DNA of 14,503 nucleotides from JAVBWI01 sp036677445 (GTDB lineage: Bacteria; Bacillota; Clostridia; Christensenellales; CAG-138), in NCBI GenBank assembly GCA_036677445.1, contig JAVBWI010000011.1:1-14503 (forward strand). The letters run 5' to 3'. This document shows, piece by piece, positions 6,235 to 13,704 of the stretch. A model generated the notes under the pieces. The model had not been told where the DNA came from, did no database searches, and saw nothing but the letters and a program-made list of their open reading frames with translations. Each line of letters begins with the position of its first letter. Positions within the stretch are counted from its first letter, which is position 1. Position numbers and translations under genes: made by a program.

Positions 6235-6870
6235 ATCCAAGCTTTTCTTATTCTGCCGTTTACAGTAATAGCCATGATACACTTATATGCCTGCATCAGG
6301 AATACGCAAGTGCTGCGAAAAACCACCAAGCCGCTTTTAATGCCGCTGCTCGCGCTGTGGTATGTGTTTTTCGCGGCAAAGGCAAGCCCGCTCATTGTCG
6401 TCGCGCTCTCGTGCGGCTGCCTTGGCGATATTTTTCTGCTGTGGGCCGAAAAGCGGGCGCAATTTTTCGCGGGCCTCGCCTTCTTTTCGCTGGGGCATAT
6501 ATGCTACATCCTGTTCCTGCTGGCGCGTATGCCGCCGCCCCCCTTATGGCTGGCGCTTGTGCTTGTTGCCGCATATGGGGCGGGCGCCGCTTTTACCTAC
6601 AAGGGCTTGCGGCCCGTATTGCCGCGCACGGTGCGGCCGGTGGCGGCGGGCTATATGCTGCTGCTCTGCTTTATGAGCGCATTAACGGCGGTGTACGCGT
6701 TTGGCGGCCGCAGCATACTTCCGCTTATGGGCTCGCTGCTGTTCCTGCTTTCGGATACCATACTTTCCAACGAAGTATTTAAAGCGGAAACCCGTTACGG
6801 CAATTTTCTGGTCATGTTCACCTATCTCGCCGCGCAGCTCCTGCTTGCGCTCGGGCTCGCCGCAGTTTAG
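6235..6870 (+). CDS. YhhN-family (TMEM86/lysoplasmalogenase-like) membrane protein, apparent ATC start
   Basis: This is a hydrophobic integral membrane protein with about seven to eight helices. YhhN-family signs are KPLLMPLLALW near the N-terminus, the LGDIFLLW acidic motif after the third hydrophobic stretch, and LLFLLSDTILS near the C-terminus. Mammalian TMEM86 members hydrolyse lysoplasmalogen, but the role of bacterial YhhN proteins is largely unknown. The first ATG (6274) has no ribosome binding site and cuts through the first membrane helix. A strong AGGAGG (6221-6226) sits 8 nt before an in-frame ATC at 6235, giving 211 residues that begin with a complete helix (QAFLILPFTVIAMIHLYA). 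I annotate from ATC; if that is a sequence error for ATG the protein is the same. The conservative alternative is 6274-6870. Confidence 0.82.
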   Translation: MQAFLILPFTVIAMIHLYACIRNTQVLRKTTKPLLMPLLALWYVFFAAKASPLIVVALSCGCLGDIFLLWAEKRAQFFAGLAFFSLGHICYILFLLARMPPPPLWLALVLVAAYGAGAAFTYKGLRPVLPRTVRPVAAGYMLLLCFMSALTAVYAFGGRSILPLMGSLLFLLSDTILSNEVFKAETRYGNFLVMFTYLAAQLLLALGLAAV

Positions 6871-7077
6871 GACTATGAGGAAAGGTACAGATCGACCGAT
6901 TACAGCACACGTAAACATTGTATGAACACAGTGCCGCGGTGCATTGCGCCGCGGTGTGGAAGATGATACAATTTTTTGTGTGCGTAGAGATTGTGATAGA
7001 TCGAACTGTTTATGCGGAGCTGACTTGCACCATGTTTTGATGCATACCGTCCCCGCAATACGCAAAGGAGGATGTAT
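6871..7077 (+). other. Intergenic region before the BtuF-like gene
   Basis: About 200 bp without a gene. It holds two copies of CCGCGGTG (6933-6940 and 6951-6958); since CCGCGG is self-complementary this could be a hairpin or a direct repeat. I see no terminator with a T-run after YhhN and no promoter I would defend, so the BtuF-like gene may be read from the YhhN promoter. No cobalamin riboswitch signature is visible. Confidence 0.4.
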
Positions 7078-8037
7078 ATGCGCAACAAATGGCTTTCTAT
7101 ACTGCTCGTGGGCGTGCTGCTGCTTGCCGCCTGCCAGGCGCCCGTAACGGCGCCCGAGGAGCCGACCGCCCCGCCGGAGGCAGAGACTCCTGCCGGACAG
7201 ACACAGGCCCCCGCTTTACCCGCCACCGTGCTTACCGATATGACGGGCAGGCAGGTAGAGGTGCAGGGTGTACCGCAGCGCGTGGTTTCGCTTTCGCCTG
7301 CAAGTACAGAAATATTGTTCGCGCTTGAAAAAGGCGCGTCCATCGTGGCGGTGGATGCGGACAGCGACTATCCTGCGGAAACCGGCGCGCTCCCCAAGCT
7401 CGAGCAGAGCGACACCGCGGGAATCGCCGCAGCGCAGCCGGATATCGTGTTCGTCGGCCGCAGCTTCCCGCAGGAGTCCATCGACTCATTGACCGCCGAA
7501 GGTATTTGCGTGGTGTGCGCCGAAGCGGCCGCCTACGGCGAGATCAACGCGGGCATCGCGCTGACGGCCCAGATCATGGGCGCGGAAGCGGAAAAGAACA
7601 CGCTGGTGGAGTCCATGATGGAAGCCGTACAGGAAGTATCCGCACAGGCCGCGGAGCTGGAAGCATCGCCTGTCACGCTGGTCGTGCTCGCTTATGAAAG
7701 CGGGATAACCACGGCCGCGGGTCCCGGTTCCATTCCATACAGCGTCATCCAGATGGCGGGAGGGACTCCCGCCACCGCAAACGCAATTACCGCCGATGGA
7801 GAAAAGCTGTCCTATACTGCGGAGGAATTGGCCGCGCTTGCGCCGGAAGTCATACTCGTTTCCTCCGACGTTGATTTGAACGCGCTTTGCGAGGCGGAAG
7901 GTTACCGCGATCTTCCCGCCGTGCAGGAAGGGCGCATTTATTCCATCGACGGGACGCTCATCACCCGCCCCGGCCCCCGTATCGCCGAGGGCATGCGCGA
8001 GGTGTACGAGGCGCTCGAACTGTCGCTGTGGAGCTGA
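7078..8037 (+). CDS. BtuF-like ABC transporter substrate-binding lipoprotein
   Basis: This is a 319-residue extracellular solute receptor of the iron-siderophore/heme/cobalamin class. Residues 1-18 are a lipoprotein signal ending in LLLAAC, so Cys19 would carry the lipid. A Pro/Ala/Glu-rich linker runs to about 48. The two-lobe binding fold follows: RVVSLSPASTEILFAL (69-83), the DADSDYPAE stretch (93-101), PDIVFVG (121-127) and the C-terminal RPGPRIAEGM (297-306). The DYP and RPGPR features are typical of cobalamin-type receptors, but the ligand cannot be fixed from sequence. The ATG at 7078 is chosen over 7072 because AAAGGAGG runs right up to 7071, which suits only the later start. No permease or ATPase gene is beside it, so its partners must lie elsewhere. 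Repeat copy B follows the stop directly. Confidence 0.92.
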   Translation: MRNKWLSILLVGVLLLAACQAPVTAPEEPTAPPEAETPAGQTQAPALPATVLTDMTGRQVEVQGVPQRVVSLSPASTEILFALEKGASIVAVDADSDYPAETGALPKLEQSDTAGIAAAQPDIVFVGRSFPQESIDSLTAEGICVVCAEAAAYGEINAGIALTAQIMGAEAEKNTLVESMMEAVQEVSAQAAELEASPVTLVVLAYESGITTAAGPGSIPYSVIQMAGGTPATANAITADGEKLSYTAEELAALAPEVILVSSDVDLNALCEAEGYRDLPAVQEGRIYSIDGTLITRPGPRIAEGMREVYEALELSLWS

Positions 8038-8040
8038 TGG

Positions 8041-8190
8041 CAAGCTGCTGACAAAATCCGATGGACTTTGTCAGCGGGTTTTCCGTAGGTTGAAATGCCG
8101 CTCATGGCGGCATTTCCTCGCCGATTGACGCACAAAGACGCTGCGCTGTCAAATCGGATTGAAAGTGGGGAATTGCTTTATCCCACACAC
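8041..8190 (+). repeat. Dispersed hairpin-rich repeat, copy B, just after the btuF-like stop
   Basis: This is the second copy of the element at 2889-3040, in the same orientation relative to the upstream gene. Hairpins are at 8047-8075 (13 positions, one mismatch), 8092-8116 (perfect 10-bp stem, identical to copy A, different loop) and 8121-8157 (9-bp stem with a bulged A). The outer stem bases differ from copy A on both sides so that pairing is kept. Confidence 0.8.
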
Positions 8191-8224
8191 CCCCCAAAAG
8201 GGGTGGGTTTGTCATCGGACTGTG

Positions 8225-8246
8225 AACCCCGCCCTTGCGGGGTTTT
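8225..8246 (+). terminator. Rho-independent terminator of the btuF-like transcript
   Basis: AACCCCGC (8225-8232), loop CCTT, perfect complement at 8237-8244 and a short T-run, with another T-rich stretch at 8252-8258. It lies past repeat copy B. Confidence 0.85.
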
Positions 8247-8293
8247 CGCTTGTTTTTTCGCTCCACATATCGCGCCAAAATCACAGCCGCTTA

Positions 8294-8302
8294 TGGTATA
8301 CT
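8294..8302 (+). promoter_or_regulatory. Extended -10 promoter for the G5-M23 peptidase gene
   Basis: TGGTATACT is a full extended -10. The -35 position has no good match, which is usual for extended -10 promoters. The start point would be near 8309, about 32 nt before the GTG start. Confidence 0.5.
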
Positions 8303-8340
8303 GTGTAGAAAGGGCGCATATCGGGAAAGGGGGGCTGTGC

Positions 8341-9426
8341 GTGAAGCTGCTGACGCGCTGGCGGTTGCTGTTTGCGCTTTTGGTCGCATTGCTGTGCCTT
8401 ACAGGCATACTGCTGCTGCGTTTACCCGCCCTGCCTTCGGCGATGATGGCCGAAAGTACGCCCGTCCCCACGACGTCGCCTCCGGCCCAAACGCCTGCGC
8501 CGACCCCCGTGCCCGGCGCCGTAACGGTGTATGCGGACGGCGAGCCGGTCATAACGCTATCCAGCCGGGCGGATGCGGAGGAGCTGCTGCGCTGGCGGCT
8601 GAAGCAGGCGGGGGAGGATATCCCCGCGGATGAAGCGCTTTACTCCGCCGCCTTTACGCGAGAGATGACGGTACGGGATGCCGCGGAAGGGATACTGCCG
8701 CTGTCGCTTGAGCAGGCGCAGGCATTGCTGCAAAAGGAGCCTGCGTTGTGCCCCGTACGCTGTGTTACGCGCACGGTGTTCATCGAGAGCATACCGTTTG
8801 AAACCGAGGAAACGAAGGATGCGCGAATCCCCGCAGGCGCACGGCTGCTGCTGCAGCTTGGCCGCGAGGGAGAGCGCGTGACTGTCAGCGAGACAACGTA
8901 TTTGAACGGCGTGCAGGAAAGCTGCGTTGCCGCCAAGGAGGAAGAGACGCTTGCGCCGCTTGTGCAGCGCGTGGCGGTAGGTACGTATAAAGCCAACCGC
9001 CCCAATGGAGAACCCGGGCGCGGCGAAGGCGAAAAAGGGCCGGACGCCCCCGAAGGCTTTTCGCTTGCGCTGCCCTCCAAGGGGGGGATCATTTCCAATT
9101 TCGGCACGCGCGAAGGGCGTATGCACTACGGGGTGGATATAAACTGCGGCGCGGGCGACCCGCTTGCCGCCCCGGCCGCGGGCACGGTGGTTTTTGCGGG
9201 TGTCCGGGGCAGCTATGGCTTTTTGCTGGAAATCGACCATGGCAGCGGGTTTGTATCGCGTATTGCGCCGCTTTCGCAATGCACGCTGCGTGCGGGCGAC
9301 ACGGTGGAGAAGGGCCAGTCCGTCGGCGTACTCGCAGCACCCGAGGATGAGGAGGCTGTACCTCATCTGCACATGGAGCTGCTTATTGCGGGTATTCCCT
9401 ATAACCCCAGACAGTATCTGGCCTAA
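8341..9426 (+). CDS. Membrane-anchored G5 and M23-family peptidase (LytM/peptidoglycan endopeptidase type)
   Basis: This is a 361-residue cell-wall enzyme or scaffold. Residues 9-28 are a membrane anchor, and 38-58 a Pro/Thr-rich linker typical of extracellular proteins. Residues about 138-215 look like a G5 domain (IPFETEETKDARIPAG and the later VAVGT). Residues 245-360 are the M23/LytM domain: zinc ligands H262 and D266 in MHYGVDI, and H342/H344 in PHLHME. The third active-site histidine, usually in a YAHLS motif, is replaced: the matching stretch is IAPLSQ with P310. The Gly/Ser loop before HLH is also changed to an acidic one (PEDEEAV). Hydrolysis is therefore likely but not certain. The start is GTG at 8341, with AAAGGGGGG 6 nt upstream; an ATG far upstream would run through the terminator and repeat B and is rejected. 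Confidence 0.9.
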   Translation: MKLLTRWRLLFALLVALLCLTGILLLRLPALPSAMMAESTPVPTTSPPAQTPAPTPVPGAVTVYADGEPVITLSSRADAEELLRWRLKQAGEDIPADEALYSAAFTREMTVRDAAEGILPLSLEQAQALLQKEPALCPVRCVTRTVFIESIPFETEETKDARIPAGARLLLQLGREGERVTVSETTYLNGVQESCVAAKEEETLAPLVQRVAVGTYKANRPNGEPGRGEGEKGPDAPEGFSLALPSKGGIISNFGTREGRMHYGVDINCGAGDPLAAPAAGTVVFAGVRGSYGFLLEIDHGSGFVSRIAPLSQCTLRAGDTVEKGQSVGVLAAPEDEEAVPHLHMELLIAGIPYNPRQYLA

Positions 9427-9438
9427 GGCGTTTAGGTA

Positions 9439-9467
9439 TTGCCTGTTCATATGTAATAGGGTATACT
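9439..9467 (+). promoter_or_regulatory. Promoter for corA (probably corA-murA)
   Basis: TTGCCT (9439-9444) and TATACT (9462-9467) are exactly 17 bp apart. Transcription from near 9474 would begin at a hairpin (CACAGC/GCTGTG, within 9475-9507) and give a leader of about 150 nt. Confidence 0.7.
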
Positions 9468-9507
9468 ATATCAGCCAGGCACAGCGGGCCTTTTCGGCTG
9501 TGTCCGT

Positions 9508-9601
9508 GGTTGTTTGCGGCTTGAATGAAAAATTGCGGTTGCTGAAGCCGGCAATGGGTAACGCATCAATCTGGGTTGTTGCGGCTTGAATGGAAAAATG
9601 C
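9508..9601 (+). repeat. Imperfect direct repeat in the corA leader
   Basis: Units at 9508-9536 and 9574-9601 share GTTGTT, GCGGCTTGAATG, AAAAAT and a final GC in the same order, differing by single-base insertions. The spacing is about 66 nt. The second unit ends about 20 nt before the corA start codon. No known magnesium riboswitch motif was recognised. Confidence 0.65.
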
Positions 9602-9622
9602 TCGAAAGGCAGGTGAATCTGC

Positions 9623-10555
9623 ATGGTTCAGATTTTTAAGACCCGGGAAGGCAAGCTTTGCGAGCTGGAATGCTTTGAGGATGGCGCTTGGATGCACCTG
9701 ACCGATCCGGAGGAATCCGAGGTTGTGGCGGTAGCCAAAGAACTGGGTCTGGAAGAGAGTTACCTGCGCGCCGCGCTGGACGAAGAGGAAAGCCCCCGCG
9801 TCGAAAGCGACGACGGTCAGACGCTCATCATTGTGGATATGCCTACGGTCCAGGCGGAAGGGCGTACGTTCGTGTACAACACCATCCCGCTTGGCATCGT
9901 GTATTTTGAGCGCGGTATCGTGACCGTCTGCTTAAAGGAAAGCTCCATACTCGAAAACTTTATGGACGGCCGCGTACGCGGCTTTACCACCGTGAAAAAA
10001 ACACGTTTTTTGCTGCAACTGCTTTACCGGAACGCTTCGCGTTTTTTGCAGTACCTTAAGCAGATAGACAAAGCCTCCACGCTGGTGGAGAACGAACTGC
10101 ATAAATCCATGAAAAACCGGGAACTGATCCAGATGCTCAAGCTGGAAAAATCCCTGGTATACTTTTCCACTTCCCTGGCCGGGAACGAAATGGTGATGGA
10201 AAAGCTTCTGAAGATCGAGGATGTCAAGAAATACCCGGAGGATACGGATCTTCTCGAGGACGTCATCATCGAAAACAAGCAGGCCATCGAGATGTGTAAT
10301 ATTTACCGCGACATACTTTCGGGTACGATGGATGCGTTCGCCTCCGTCATTTCCAACAACCTGAATATCGTCATGAAGCTGCTCGCGTCTTTGACGATCG
10401 TGCTGTCCATTCCCACTATGGTCAGCGGCTTTTTCGGCATGAATACGGCCGTTCCGTGGGAAGGCAGCTTAATGGGCTTCTGGATCGTGCTGTGCATCGC
10501 CTTCGGGCTTTCGGCCGTGGTGGCGGTGATACTGTGGCGCAAGAAGATGTTTTAA
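9623..10555 (+). CDS. corA: CorA-family divalent cation (magnesium) transporter
   Basis: This is a 310-residue pentameric channel-type transporter. Residues 1-245 are the cytoplasmic funnel domain, including the long charged helix at about 135-245. Two membrane helices follow at about 252-271 and 284-304. The signature GMN is at 272-274, within SGFFGMNTAVPW, at the end of helix 1, and the C-terminus ends in the basic WRKKMF. Length and layout are normal for the family. Magnesium is the usual substrate; cobalt or zinc transport is possible in this family and cannot be excluded. The ATG has AGGTG 7 nt upstream. It has its own promoter and a leader with direct repeats; murA follows after 66 bp with no terminator, suggesting cotranscription. 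Confidence 0.95.
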   Translation: MVQIFKTREGKLCELECFEDGAWMHLTDPEESEVVAVAKELGLEESYLRAALDEEESPRVESDDGQTLIIVDMPTVQAEGRTFVYNTIPLGIVYFERGIVTVCLKESSILENFMDGRVRGFTTVKKTRFLLQLLYRNASRFLQYLKQIDKASTLVENELHKSMKNRELIQMLKLEKSLVYFSTSLAGNEMVMEKLLKIEDVKKYPEDTDLLEDVIIENKQAIEMCNIYRDILSGTMDAFASVISNNLNIVMKLLASLTIVLSIPTMVSGFFGMNTAVPWEGSLMGFWIVLCIAFGLSAVVAVILWRKKMF

Positions 10556-10621
10556 TTTGTTTACGCAGTATACCGTGGGTGGACCGGAAGCGAAAATTCT
10601 GCAAGGAGACATTGCCATTAC

Positions 10622-11893
10622 ATGAAGCAGTGGTATACCATACAGGGCAATAAGCCTCTTGAAGGCACGGTGACCATAAGCGGTGCAAAAAACGCCGCGG
10701 TTGCCATCATTCCCGCCGCCATACTTGCGGGGGAATGCTGCATTCTGGAAAACCTCCCCTGCATTGAGGATGTTAATATACTCAAAGAGATACTCGTCAA
10801 TATGGGCGCGGACGTCACATTTACGCCCGGCGACTGCATGCGCATCGATCCTTCCGGCATCGACCGTTTTTCCATCACATTCGACATGGTGAGCACGCTG
10901 CGCGCGTCCTACTATCTTCTGGGCGCCATGCTTGGGCGCTACGGCTATGCGGAGCTGGCGCTGCCCGGCGGCTGCGTGATCGGCCCCCGTCCCATCGACC
11001 AGCATATCAAGGGCATGCGCGCTTTGGGCGCAGAGGTCATACTGGAGGATGGGCTGGTCAAAGCGCGCGCCGCCAAGCTGGTGGGCGCGGAGGTCTATTT
11101 TGATGTGGTAAGCGTCGGCGCCACCATCAATGTGATGATGGCGGCCGTACTGGCCGAAGGCCAGACAATACTTGCAAACGCCGCCAAGGAACCGCATGTG
11201 GTGGATGTCGCCAACTTTCTCAACATGATGGGCGCGCGCGTCAAGGGCGCGGGTACGGACGTCATCCGCATTACCGGCGTACCCAAGCTGCACGGCTGCA
11301 ATTACGCCATCATCCCCGATCAGATCGAGGCGGGCACATTCATGATTGCGGCGGCCGCCACCGGCGGCAACGTGATCATCAAAAACGTCATTCCCACGCA
11401 TTTGGAGGCCATTTCCGCCAAACTTATGGAAAGCGGCGCAGCGGTGGCGGAAGGGGATGACGGGCGCGAGTTCTTTATTCAGGTCACGGGCAACGGCCGC
11501 CCGCGCGCCATCAATATAAAAACGCTGCCGTACCCCGGCTTCCCCACGGATCTGCAGCAGCCCATGATGGCATATCTTGCGCGCGCGCAGGGCAACAGCT
11601 TCATTATGGAAAATATATTCGAGGAACGTTTCAACCACGTGGGCGAACTGCTGCGTATGGGCGCAAGCATCACCCTTAACGGCAGGACCGCCATGGTAGA
11701 AGGCGTGGAGCGCCTGACCGGCGCGCCGCTGTATGCTTCGGATCTGCGCGCGGGTGCGGCGCTCATTGTAGCCGCGCTGGCCGCCAGGGGCACTTCCACC
11801 GTTCATAATATTGAATTCATCGACCGCGGCTATGAATATCTGGAACAGAAGTTTGCCGCTCTGGGCGCGGATATCAAACGATGCAAATTGTAA
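10622..11893 (+). CDS. murA: UDP-N-acetylglucosamine 1-carboxyvinyltransferase (MurA)
   Basis: This is a 423-residue cytoplasmic enzyme for the first committed step of peptidoglycan synthesis: transfer of enolpyruvyl from phosphoenolpyruvate to UDP-GlcNAc. The visible active-site set is K23-N24 in SGAKNA, R94, C118 in the mobile loop LPGGCVIGPRP, D310 in YPGFPTDLQQP and R376 in SDLRAG. C118 is the residue that fosfomycin alkylates; because it is Cys rather than Asp, intrinsic target-based fosfomycin resistance is not predicted. Length is typical. AAGGAG (10603-10608) lies 13 nt before the ATG, which is long, but no in-frame alternative start is present. Clostridia often have two MurA paralogues, so it could be either the first or the second copy. 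Confidence 0.97.
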   Translation: MKQWYTIQGNKPLEGTVTISGAKNAAVAIIPAAILAGECCILENLPCIEDVNILKEILVNMGADVTFTPGDCMRIDPSGIDRFSITFDMVSTLRASYYLLGAMLGRYGYAELALPGGCVIGPRPIDQHIKGMRALGAEVILEDGLVKARAAKLVGAEVYFDVVSVGATINVMMAAVLAEGQTILANAAKEPHVVDVANFLNMMGARVKGAGTDVIRITGVPKLHGCNYAIIPDQIEAGTFMIAAAATGGNVIIKNVIPTHLEAISAKLMESGAAVAEGDDGREFFIQVTGNGRPRAINIKTLPYPGFPTDLQQPMMAYLARAQGNSFIMENIFEERFNHVGELLRMGASITLNGRTAMVEGVERLTGAPLYASDLRAGAALIVAALAARGTSTVHNIEFIDRGYEYLEQKFAALGADIKRCKL

Positions 11894-11965
11894 CGCTTTT
11901 ACACGGGAAAGTGTAAAATCCGTCTGATTCGGGTTCGATAGGGATATACAAACACGTCGAAAATA

Positions 11966-11974
11966 TGGCATAAT
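11966..11974 (+). promoter_or_regulatory. Candidate extended -10 promoter of the zinc-ribbon operon
   Basis: TGGCATAAT has the extended TG and a good -10. There is no convincing -35. Transcription would start near 11981, about 84 nt before the first zinc-ribbon gene. An inverted repeat (TTTTACAC/GTGTAAAA, 11896-11917) lies between murA and this promoter and could be an operator or a weak terminator. Confidence 0.45.
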
Positions 11975-12064
11975 AGGAATAACACAGTCGGCATATTCGT
12001 AGAGCAAAAGTGCGATGTATGCCGGCGTTTGTGTATTACACAAATTATCCGGGAGGCAGGTTGT

Positions 12065-12544
12065 ATGGCAAACGATCTTTTCAGCGGTCTGGGCGGGCTG
12101 ATGAAGGGGTTATCCGGCTTTATGCCGCAGGATGACCCCGATGTGAAGGTCATGACCGCGCAAACGGAACTCAACGACCTCACCGCACAGGAAGCCGAGC
12201 TGTATGCCGCCATCGGCAAAAAGGCCGTGGCGCTTTACGGGGACGCGCCCTTTGCGGAAGAAGGCGCACGGCTGCGGCTGCTAAAGGAAAACATCGCGCT
12301 TGCAGAGGCCAGGCTCAACGGGGCCGTGGCCGAAAAGGAAGGCCGCGAAAAGCAGGAGCAGGAGGCGAGAGAGAGATGCACCTGCCCATCCTGCGGGCAT
12401 GAAAACCCCGAAGGCGTGAAGTTCTGCCAGGAATGCGGCACCAAGCTGGGCGGATCGGATAAATGCTTCTGCGGCGAATGCGGCGCGCAAAACCCGCGCG
12501 GTACGCGCTTCTGCGGCGAGTGCGGCGCCAAGCTTCCGCAATAA
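12065..12544 (+). CDS. Coiled-coil protein with two C-terminal zinc ribbons (operon gene 1)
   Basis: This is a 159-residue soluble protein. Residues 1-20 are a Gly/Leu/Met-rich amphipathic start, and 26-104 a highly charged, probably helical coiled-coil region. Two zinc ribbons follow: C107-C110 with C121-C124, and C136-C139 with C150-C153. C105 and C134 are extra cysteines beside them. The ribbons follow the CPSCGxxNPxGxxFCxECGxKL pattern seen through the operon. GGGAGG sits 8 nt before the ATG at 12065; an upstream ATG at 12029 lacks a site and is rejected. The next gene starts 10 nt after the stop. I do not recognise a named family; a role in protein-protein assembly is inference from architecture. 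Confidence 0.85.
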   Translation: MANDLFSGLGGLMKGLSGFMPQDDPDVKVMTAQTELNDLTAQEAELYAAIGKKAVALYGDAPFAEEGARLRLLKENIALAEARLNGAVAEKEGREKQEQEARERCTCPSCGHENPEGVKFCQECGTKLGGSDKCFCGECGAQNPRGTRFCGECGAKLPQ

Positions 12545-12554
12545 GGGGAAGCGT

Positions 12555-12887
12555 ATGGCAAGCTATAAACAGCCCTGCATGCACTGCGGCCTTCTGCTCG
12601 AACGGGATTCGCGCTTTTGCCCGCGCTGCGGCAGCGGCAGCCCTTTCGGGTATCTTTGCCCGTCCTGCCTGCGGCCCGTGCAAAAAGGGTTTGCGGTGTG
12701 CACCGGCTGCGGCCGGCCGCTGTACGTACCCTGCCCTAAATGCGGCGCCATGACATTCGTACAGGAGCGCTGCGAGCAATGCGGCGCTAGCCTGATGGTC
12801 GCCTGCGAAAACAGGCGCTGCGGCCAGATGCAGTTTTTTCAAAACACAAAATGTACCGCCTGCGGCAAGAAGCTGCCGGCGAGGTAA
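12555..12887 (+). CDS. Protein made almost entirely of four tandem zinc ribbons (operon gene 2)
   Basis: This is a 110-residue soluble protein with 16 cysteines and no room for another domain. The paired knuckles are C8/C11 with C22/C25, C35/C38 with C49/C52, C60/C63 with C73/C76, and C84/C89 with C100/C103. The last ribbon has an odd first knuckle, CENRRC, with four residues between the cysteines. AAGGGGAAG precedes the ATG at normal spacing, and the gene follows gene 1 after 10 nt, indicating cotranscription and perhaps translational coupling. Multi-ribbon proteins of this sort can bind nucleic acid or act as scaffolds; nothing in the sequence decides between these. Confidence 0.85.
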   Translation: MASYKQPCMHCGLLLERDSRFCPRCGSGSPFGYLCPSCLRPVQKGFAVCTGCGRPLYVPCPKCGAMTFVQERCEQCGASLMVACENRRCGQMQFFQNTKCTACGKKLPAR

Positions 12888-12926
12888 CCATATTTTCAAA
12901 TCAACTGCGTATTCAGGGGGATAGAT

Positions 12927-13682
12927 ATGCTCAAATCGTTCACGCGCAACTATGAAGACAACTCCACCGATGCGGGTTTCCAGTTCACGTTTTATTGCGA
13001 TATCTGCCAGGATGGCTACAAAAGCTCGTTCATCGAGTCTGAGACCTATAAAAGGGGTAAGGGTCTGCGCGGCCTGGCACAGGGCGCGAGCATCGTGGGC
13101 AGCCTTTTCGGCGGGCATCTTGGCAACCTCGGCTATTCCATCGAACGCGGCGGCGGCGTGCTGTCCGAACGCTTTGAAGGCCAGAGCCCGGAGTGGCAAA
13201 AAGAGCATGAGGCCGCCTTCGAGCGCGCGCAGAATGAGGCGCAGCAGCATTTCCACCGCTGCCATGGCTGCCGCCAGTGGGTCTGCGACTCCGATTTCAA
13301 CGAGGACGAAGGATTGTGTGTGGAGTGTGCGCCCCGTCAGGAAGTTTATGTTGCCAAAGCCCGTGCGGAGGCCATGCGCCGTAATATAGACGAAGCGGCG
13401 GAGAGCAGCACCGTGTGGAAGGGCAAGCTGGAGAGCAAAACCACTGTTTGCCCCGTTTGCGGCAAGCCTGCGGGCAACGGCAAGTTCTGCAACAACTGCG
13501 GCGCGAGCATGGCGCGCGTTGCCTGCCCGGCCTGCGGCGCGCTGATGGCGCCCGGCATCAAATTCTGCAACGAGTGCGGCGCAAGCATGACGGCGCCGCG
13601 CGCTCTCAAATGTCCCGCATGCGGGGCGGAAGCCTCGCCCGGCGTAAAATTCTGCGGCGAGTGCGGCGGCAAACTAAGCTAA
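12927..13682 (+). CDS. Zinc-ribbon protein with conserved N-terminal Cys-rich domain (operon gene 3)
   Basis: This is a 251-residue soluble protein. Residues 1-135 form a distinct N-terminal region: FTFYCDICQDGYKSSF with C24/C27, a Gly-rich hydrophobic stretch (about 47-78) too short and broken to be a sure membrane helix, then C112/C115, C120 and C131/C134. Residues 138-170 are a charged helix. Three C-terminal zinc ribbons follow: C175/C178 with C188/C191, C200/C203 with C214/C217, and C229/C232 with C243/C246. I have seen similar full-length proteins in Clostridia labelled only as zinc ribbon domain proteins; that is recollection, not a search. AGGGGG is 6 nt before the ATG, and 39 nt separate it from gene 2. 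Confidence 0.87.
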   Translation: MLKSFTRNYEDNSTDAGFQFTFYCDICQDGYKSSFIESETYKRGKGLRGLAQGASIVGSLFGGHLGNLGYSIERGGGVLSERFEGQSPEWQKEHEAAFERAQNEAQQHFHRCHGCRQWVCDSDFNEDEGLCVECAPRQEVYVAKARAEAMRRNIDEAAESSTVWKGKLESKTTVCPVCGKPAGNGKFCNNCGASMARVACPACGALMAPGIKFCNECGASMTAPRALKCPACGAEASPGVKFCGECGGKLS

Positions 13683-13704
13683 TATTCATTAAGGGGGGTA
13701 TTCT

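Noticed and set aside
8095..8340. Upstream extension of the M23 peptidase frame to an ATG at 8095
   Set aside because: The extension crosses repeat copy B, a terminator and a promoter; the GTG at 8341 has a proper ribosome binding site and is followed by the membrane anchor.
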